DNA from: Bacteroidales bacterium
GTDB taxonomy: Bacteria > Bacteroidota > Bacteroidia > Bacteroidales > P3
Direction: 5' to 3'
Assembly (NCBI GenBank): GCA_017480785.1
Contig: JAFURZ010000009.1
Location: 1-64,000 of the forward strand
Length of the DNA stretch: 64,000 nucleotides
The translations under genes were made by a program, and so were the position numbers. Position 1 is the first letter of the stretch, and every line of letters begins with the position of its first letter. Below, piece after piece: positions 60,298 to 64,000 of the stretch. The notes below the pieces were generated by a model that saw nothing but the letters and a program-made list of their open reading frames with translations, was not told the DNA's origin and did not search any database.

Positions 60298-60357
60298 GTT
60301 GACTTCATTTCAACTTGATTTCGACTTGATTTCAAGTCGAAATCAAGTCGAAATGAT
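60298..60357. repeat. 11-bp-period repeat locus E with 25-bp inverted repeat
   Basis: Arms 60305-60329 and 60332-60356 are complementary over 25 bp with one mismatch, loop TT. Units of 11 bp: GTTGACTTCAT, TTCAACTTGAT, TTCGACTTGAT, TTCAAGTCGAA, ATCAAGTCGAA. Starts 21 bp after the hydrolase stop. The rest of 60358-60603 is AT-rich with an A/T-tract and a poor promoter-like TATGTTCCTTTGCAG near 60506. Confidence 0.85.
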
Positions 60358-60603
60358 TATAATCGGTTGATGTTCAGCAGCGGAAAATATTTCACGACGG
60401 CTGCTGTAGTTTCCGACTCTCATTTTACGTTCTTATAGTTAACGGCCGGCAGAGGGCTTATGGAAATGTTAAAAAAACAAAAAAACTTGTTTTTTCCATT
60501 TCTTTTATGTTCCTTTGCAGTTGGTTTTGTCCCGCCGAAATGGTGGTAAGGAAAGAAATAGAAAATGGTAATCAGAATATTAACCAATTTAATACACAAC
60601 ATC

Positions 60604-63600
60604 ATGAGAAAGCAATTATCGTTTCTGATGCTCCTGGCACTGATGGTGCCGTGGACGTCGCGTGCGCAGTCGTGCACGCCCATCAGCACCTTCCCGGTGA
60701 CTTACGGCTTCGAGGCCTCGGAGGGCTTCACCTCCACGGTCACCGCGGCGGCGGCCTGCACCACGAATGTGTTCGGCACCTGCTGGCGCAACGAGTCTAC
60801 CTCGGGCACGGCATCGACAGCCAACCGTATCTGGCACATCTATGGTGGTACGTCGACGACGTACAAACACACCGGCAGTAATTCTCTGATACTGCCCGAC
60901 AAGGGCTCTTCTTCGGCGGTGCACACCACCATGCTGGTGTTCCCCGCGATGAACTTCACCAGCGCCAACGGCTATGTGGTGTCGTTCTGGATTCAGCGCA
61001 ACGGCACCGCGACCAACAACAACCCCGAGGGCATCAAGGTCTATGCCAGCCCCACCGACACCATCGGCCCCAATGCCGTGCTGTTGGGTCATTATTCGCG
61101 CCATCGCACGATGGCCTATCCCGACATCGTCCCCACGACGGGATGGTACCAGTATGAGACCGCTCCCATCACCCTGACGGGCACGGTCTACCTGATTTTT
61201 GAGGGCCAGAGCTACTACAGCTCCAGCACCTATATCGACGATGTGGTCATCTCGGAGGCCCCGTCGTGCAACAGGGTGACCGACCTTGCGGCGCCCGACT
61301 CGCTCATCACTTCGTCGAGCATTACCCTTACCTGGACCGACGCCAGCAACACATCGGCCACCTACGACATCTACCGCCTCACGGCCACCGACACCACCCT
61401 CGTGCAGAGCGGTGTCAGCGGCACCACCTACACCGTCACCGGCCTCGAGGGCAGCACGGGATACACCTTCGCCGTCATGGCCAACTGCGGCGGTGGTGAC
61501 TATGCTGCGCTCTCGACCCCCGTCTCGGCCTATACAAGCTGCATGATGATATCCTCCCTGCCGTACCAGAACGGCTTCGAGGACGACCCGGCCTATTCGG
61601 CTGTCCCCTATGCCGAGGCCTTCCCCCTCTGCTGGACCCGCATCAACGATGCCTCGGGCACGTTCAACTACTATCCCTACCTCTCCACCACGTCCACCTA
61701 TGTGCACAGCGGCTCGGTGGGCATGTACTGGTATCATAGCACCACTAATACCTATGCCAGCAACGAGTATGCTGTGCTGCCTCCGGTTGACCTGACGGTC
61801 TACGACGTCAGCGACCTCACCCTGGCGTTCTATGCCAAGACCACCAGTACCAGCTATCATCCGCAACCCATCATCGGTGTGATGACCGATCCCACCGACA
61901 CTTCGACCTTCGTGGCGGTGCACACCTTCAGCGATACCGCCCTCACCACCAACTGGCAGCTCTTCGCCATCTCGCTGGCCAGCTATACAGGCAACGGCGC
62001 CTATATCGCCATCAAGTGGCCTAGGCCGAGTGCGCTGCAGTATATGGCCATCGACGATATCTTCCTGACCGACAGCTGGTGCAATGCCCCCACGAACCTG
62101 ACGGCCATGACGACCTCCAGTGAGTTGACCCTCAGCTGGAACGCCAACGGCAGCACGAGTTTCATCGTCTATGCCGGCGACGACACTGTCTCCAACGTCA
62201 CCGACAGCACCTATACCTTCAATAGCCTCGACCCCAACACGCTCTACAACTACGGCGTTATGGCGAATTGCTCGGGCAGCGCCAGCCTGACGCTCGAGGG
62301 CAGCATCCGCACCCTCTGCGAGCCCCTCACCAGCCTGCCCTACGAGAACGACTTCGAGGGCGTGACCAGCTTCCCCTCCAATGCCGATGCTTTCCCCTCC
62401 TGCTGGACGCGCGTCAACGACGCTTCGAATACCTCCTATAACTATTATCCCTACCTCACGACCACTGCCAGCTATGTGCACAGCGGTTCGGTGGGCATGT
62501 ACTGGTACCACACCACCACCGCAGGCTACGCCAACAATGAATATGCCGTGCTGCCGCAGGTGGATCCGACGATGTACGACGTGAGCGACCTGACGCTCGC
62601 TTTCTATGCCAAGACCACCGGCGCTACCTATCATCCCCAACCCATCGTCGGCGTGATGTCCAACCCCGCCGACACTAGCAGCTTCACCCCGGTCTATACC
62701 TTTACGGCTACCGAGGTGACCACCGACTGGCAGCTCTTCGTCGTGCCTCTGTCGAGCTACACGGGCACGGGCAGCTATATCGCCATCAAGTGGCCCAAGC
62801 CGAGTGTACTGCAGTATCTGGCCATCGATGACATCTATCTGACCGACAGCTGGTGCGATGCACCCGAGAATGTTGCGGCTACGTCGACCCCCCACGAGGT
62901 GACCCTCACCTGGAGCGCCAACGGCAACACGAGCTTCACCGTCTCTGTCGGCGAAGACACCGTCTATGGCGTTTCCGGCACCACCTATACCTTCACCAAC
63001 CTCACCCCCAACACGCCCTACACCTATGCTGTGGCTGCGGAATGCTCCGGTAGCACCAGCTTGTATGTAGGCGGCAGCATCCGCACCGAGTGTGTGGCTC
63101 TCGACAGCCTGCCCTACACGCAGACCTTCGAGGCGGCCGCAACGGGTAGCGCCTCCAGTCAGACCTTCGTAGACTGCATGCATCGCCTGAACAACGGCAC
63201 CACCTACTTCGGGTGGCCCTATGTGAGTGCTTCGGCCAGCTACAACGTCACGCCTGACGGCGGCAAGGGCCTCTATTGGTTCAACTCCACCACCGCCACC
63301 ACCTATGGCGACTACCAGGTGGTAGTGCTGCCTGCCGTGGACACCGACTACTTCGCCATGAACACCCTGCAGCTGCGCTTCTGGGCCCGTGCCACCGCCG
63401 CGTCCTACGATGTGAGGTTCCAGGTGGGTGTGATGACTGACCCCACCGACGTCAGCACCTTCCAGTTGGTGCAGAATGTCGTGGTGGGTGGCAACACTAC
63501 CTATAACGAGTATATCGTGACCTTCGGAGACTTCGAGGGCTATGGCCAGTATGTAGCCATCAAGGCTGTGCGTCCCACGACATCGTGGTATGCCACGGTG

Positions 63601-64000
63601 GACGACATCACCCTCGAGGTGATGCCCAACTGCCCGAACATTGTCGACCTCACCGTCGCAGGTACTACGCCCGGTTCCGCCCTGCTCACCTGGAACTACC
63701 GGGAGGGCTACGACACCCCCGTGGGCTACGAACTGACCTATGAGGCTGTCGGCAGCGACGATCCCACCACAATCTATCCCACCGATCCCGTGGCTCAGCT
63801 CTCCGAACTCACGGCCGGCACCACCTACAAAGTGTGGGTGCGCTCTGACTGCGGCAGCGAACAAGGCGCCGTGGACAGCATCGTCTTCAACACCCGTTCC
63901 TTCAACTGTGTGGAAGTGGATGCCACCAGCCTCGACACTGTGGAATTCACCAACTCGACGAGCGGCATCTCGGGCTGCTTGGCCTATGCTTCGTCGGGCA
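60604..64000 (+). CDS. Large secreted adhesin with choice-of-anchor J and FN3 modules (3' end missing)
   Basis: At least 1132 codons, open to the window edge. Start ATG 60604 with signal peptide ending SRAQS. Modules: an N-terminal choice-of-anchor J-like domain (YGFEASEGF to YIDDVVISEA), FN3 (VTDLAAPDSLITSSSITLTW), then three tandem copies of a choice-of-anchor J plus FN3 unit starting about 61552, 62326 and 63100 (LPYENDFEG; CWTRVNDAS; SGSVGMYWYH; YAKTTG; LAIDDIYLTDSWC). The first two copies are 774 bp apart and very similar, indicating recent duplication. By analogy with the two upstream giants a T9SS sorting domain is expected past the window edge. Confidence 0.85.
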   Translation, partial: MRKQLSFLMLLALMVPWTSRAQSCTPISTFPVTYGFEASEGFTSTVTAAAACTTNVFGTCWRNESTSGTASTANRIWHIYGGTSTTYKHTGSNSLILPDKGSSSAVHTTMLVFPAMNFTSANGYVVSFWIQRNGTATNNNPEGIKVYASPTDTIGPNAVLLGHYSRHRTMAYPDIVPTTGWYQYETAPITLTGTVYLIFEGQSYYSSSTYIDDVVISEAPSCNRVTDLAAPDSLITSSSITLTWTDASNTSATYDIYRLTATDTTLVQSGVSGTTYTVTGLEGSTGYTFAVMANCGGGDYAALSTPVSAYTSCMMISSLPYQNGFEDDPAYSAVPYAEAFPLCWTRINDASGTFNYYPYLSTTSTYVHSGSVGMYWYHSTTNTYASNEYAVLPPVDLTVYDVSDLTLAFYAKTTSTSYHPQPIIGVMTDPTDTSTFVAVHTFSDTALTTNWQLFAISLASYTGNGAYIAIKWPRPSALQYMAIDDIFLTDSWCNAPTNLTAMTTSSELTLSWNANGSTSFIVYAGDDTVSNVTDSTYTFNSLDPNTLYNYGVMANCSGSASLTLEGSIRTLCEPLTSLPYENDFEGVTSFPSNADAFPSCWTRVNDASNTSYNYYPYLTTTASYVHSGSVGMYWYHTTTAGYANNEYAVLPQVDPTMYDVSDLTLAFYAKTTGATYHPQPIVGVMSNPADTSSFTPVYTFTATEVTTDWQLFVVPLSSYTGTGSYIAIKWPKPSVLQYLAIDDIYLTDSWCDAPENVAATSTPHEVTLTWSANGNTSFTVSVGEDTVYGVSGTTYTFTNLTPNTPYTYAVAAECSGSTSLYVGGSIRTECVALDSLPYTQTFEAAATGSASSQTFVDCMHRLNNGTTYFGWPYVSASASYNVTPDGGKGLYWFNSTTATTYGDYQVVVLPAVDTDYFAMNTLQLRFWARATAASYDVRFQVGVMTDPTDVSTFQLVQNVVVGGNTTYNEYIVTFGDFEGYGQYVAIKAVRPTTSWYATVDDITLEVMPNCPNIVDLTVAGTTPGSALLTWNYREGYDTPVGYELTYEAVGSDDPTTIYPTDPVAQLSELTAGTTYKVWVRSDCGSEQGAVDSIVFNTRSFNCVEVDATSLDTVEFTNSTSGISGCLAYASSG

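Overview
The window is about 64 kb of a GC-rich Bacteroidales-type genome (phylum Bacteroidota). Three things point there. Most genes follow the Bacteroidota promoter signature TAnnTTTG, often with TTTG 19 bases upstream. Several giant secreted proteins end in the type IX secretion system (T9SS) type A sorting domain. Families typical of the group are present (outer-membrane beta-barrel protein with an ECF sigma factor, BspA-type leucine-rich repeats, long-form PurM, YitT). I cannot name the genus. The left edge is intergenic; the right edge cuts a large adhesin gene.

Layout. 1-8.1 kb: two T9SS-exported surface proteins. 8.2-8.5 kb: ribosomal protein S15. 8.6-12.1 kb (minus strand): an ECF sigma factor operon of four genes ending in a TonB-receptor-like barrel. 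12.2-15.2 kb (minus): a K+/H+ antiporter with small membrane and secreted proteins. 15.3-19.2 kb: an AT-rich island with a DpnII-type GATC restriction-modification system (two methyltransferases, endonuclease, one unknown protein). 19.5-26.7 kb: housekeeping-like genes, then an aldehyde/quinone-stress-like set (YqhD-type dehydrogenase, DUF362 lipoprotein, AraC regulator, CMD-cupin lipoprotein, flavodoxin). 27-32.4 kb: accessory genes (AAA ATPase, BspA-like protein, AbiE toxin-antitoxin). 32.5-34 kb: flavodoxin lipoprotein plus aldo/keto reductase. 34.3-38.9 kb: a VTC / DUF4956 / Cthe_2159-like / DUF2490 cluster. 39-41.3 kb: pnp. 41.6-44.6 kb: an AT-rich patch with a phosphoesterase and a Fic protein lying between what look like remnants of hsdS and hsdR. 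45.3-51.5 kb: a giant T9SS adhesin. 51.5-60.3 kb: purM, a BI-1 family protein, tRNA-Gly, YitT, a glycosyltransferase, a PorE-like T9SS envelope protein and an alpha/beta hydrolase. 60.6 kb to the end: another choice-of-anchor/FN3 adhesin, 3' end missing.

The most notable points are these. (1) Three separate promoters (yqhD-like, CMD-cupin, flavodoxin-AKR) share a 63-bp block of identical length, with a conserved operator-like element upstream of the -7 box, and an AraC gene sits in the middle. Gene content resembles the E. coli YqhC-yqhD-dkgA regulon. (2) Six intergenic loci carry short arrays with a strict 11-bp period, each locus with its own unit but with similar consensus and strong dyad symmetry. 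The best is a perfect 45-bp inverted repeat. (3) GATC is very rare across the window apart from the island encoding the GATC restriction system. (4) The Fic locus looks like the ghost of a type I restriction system.
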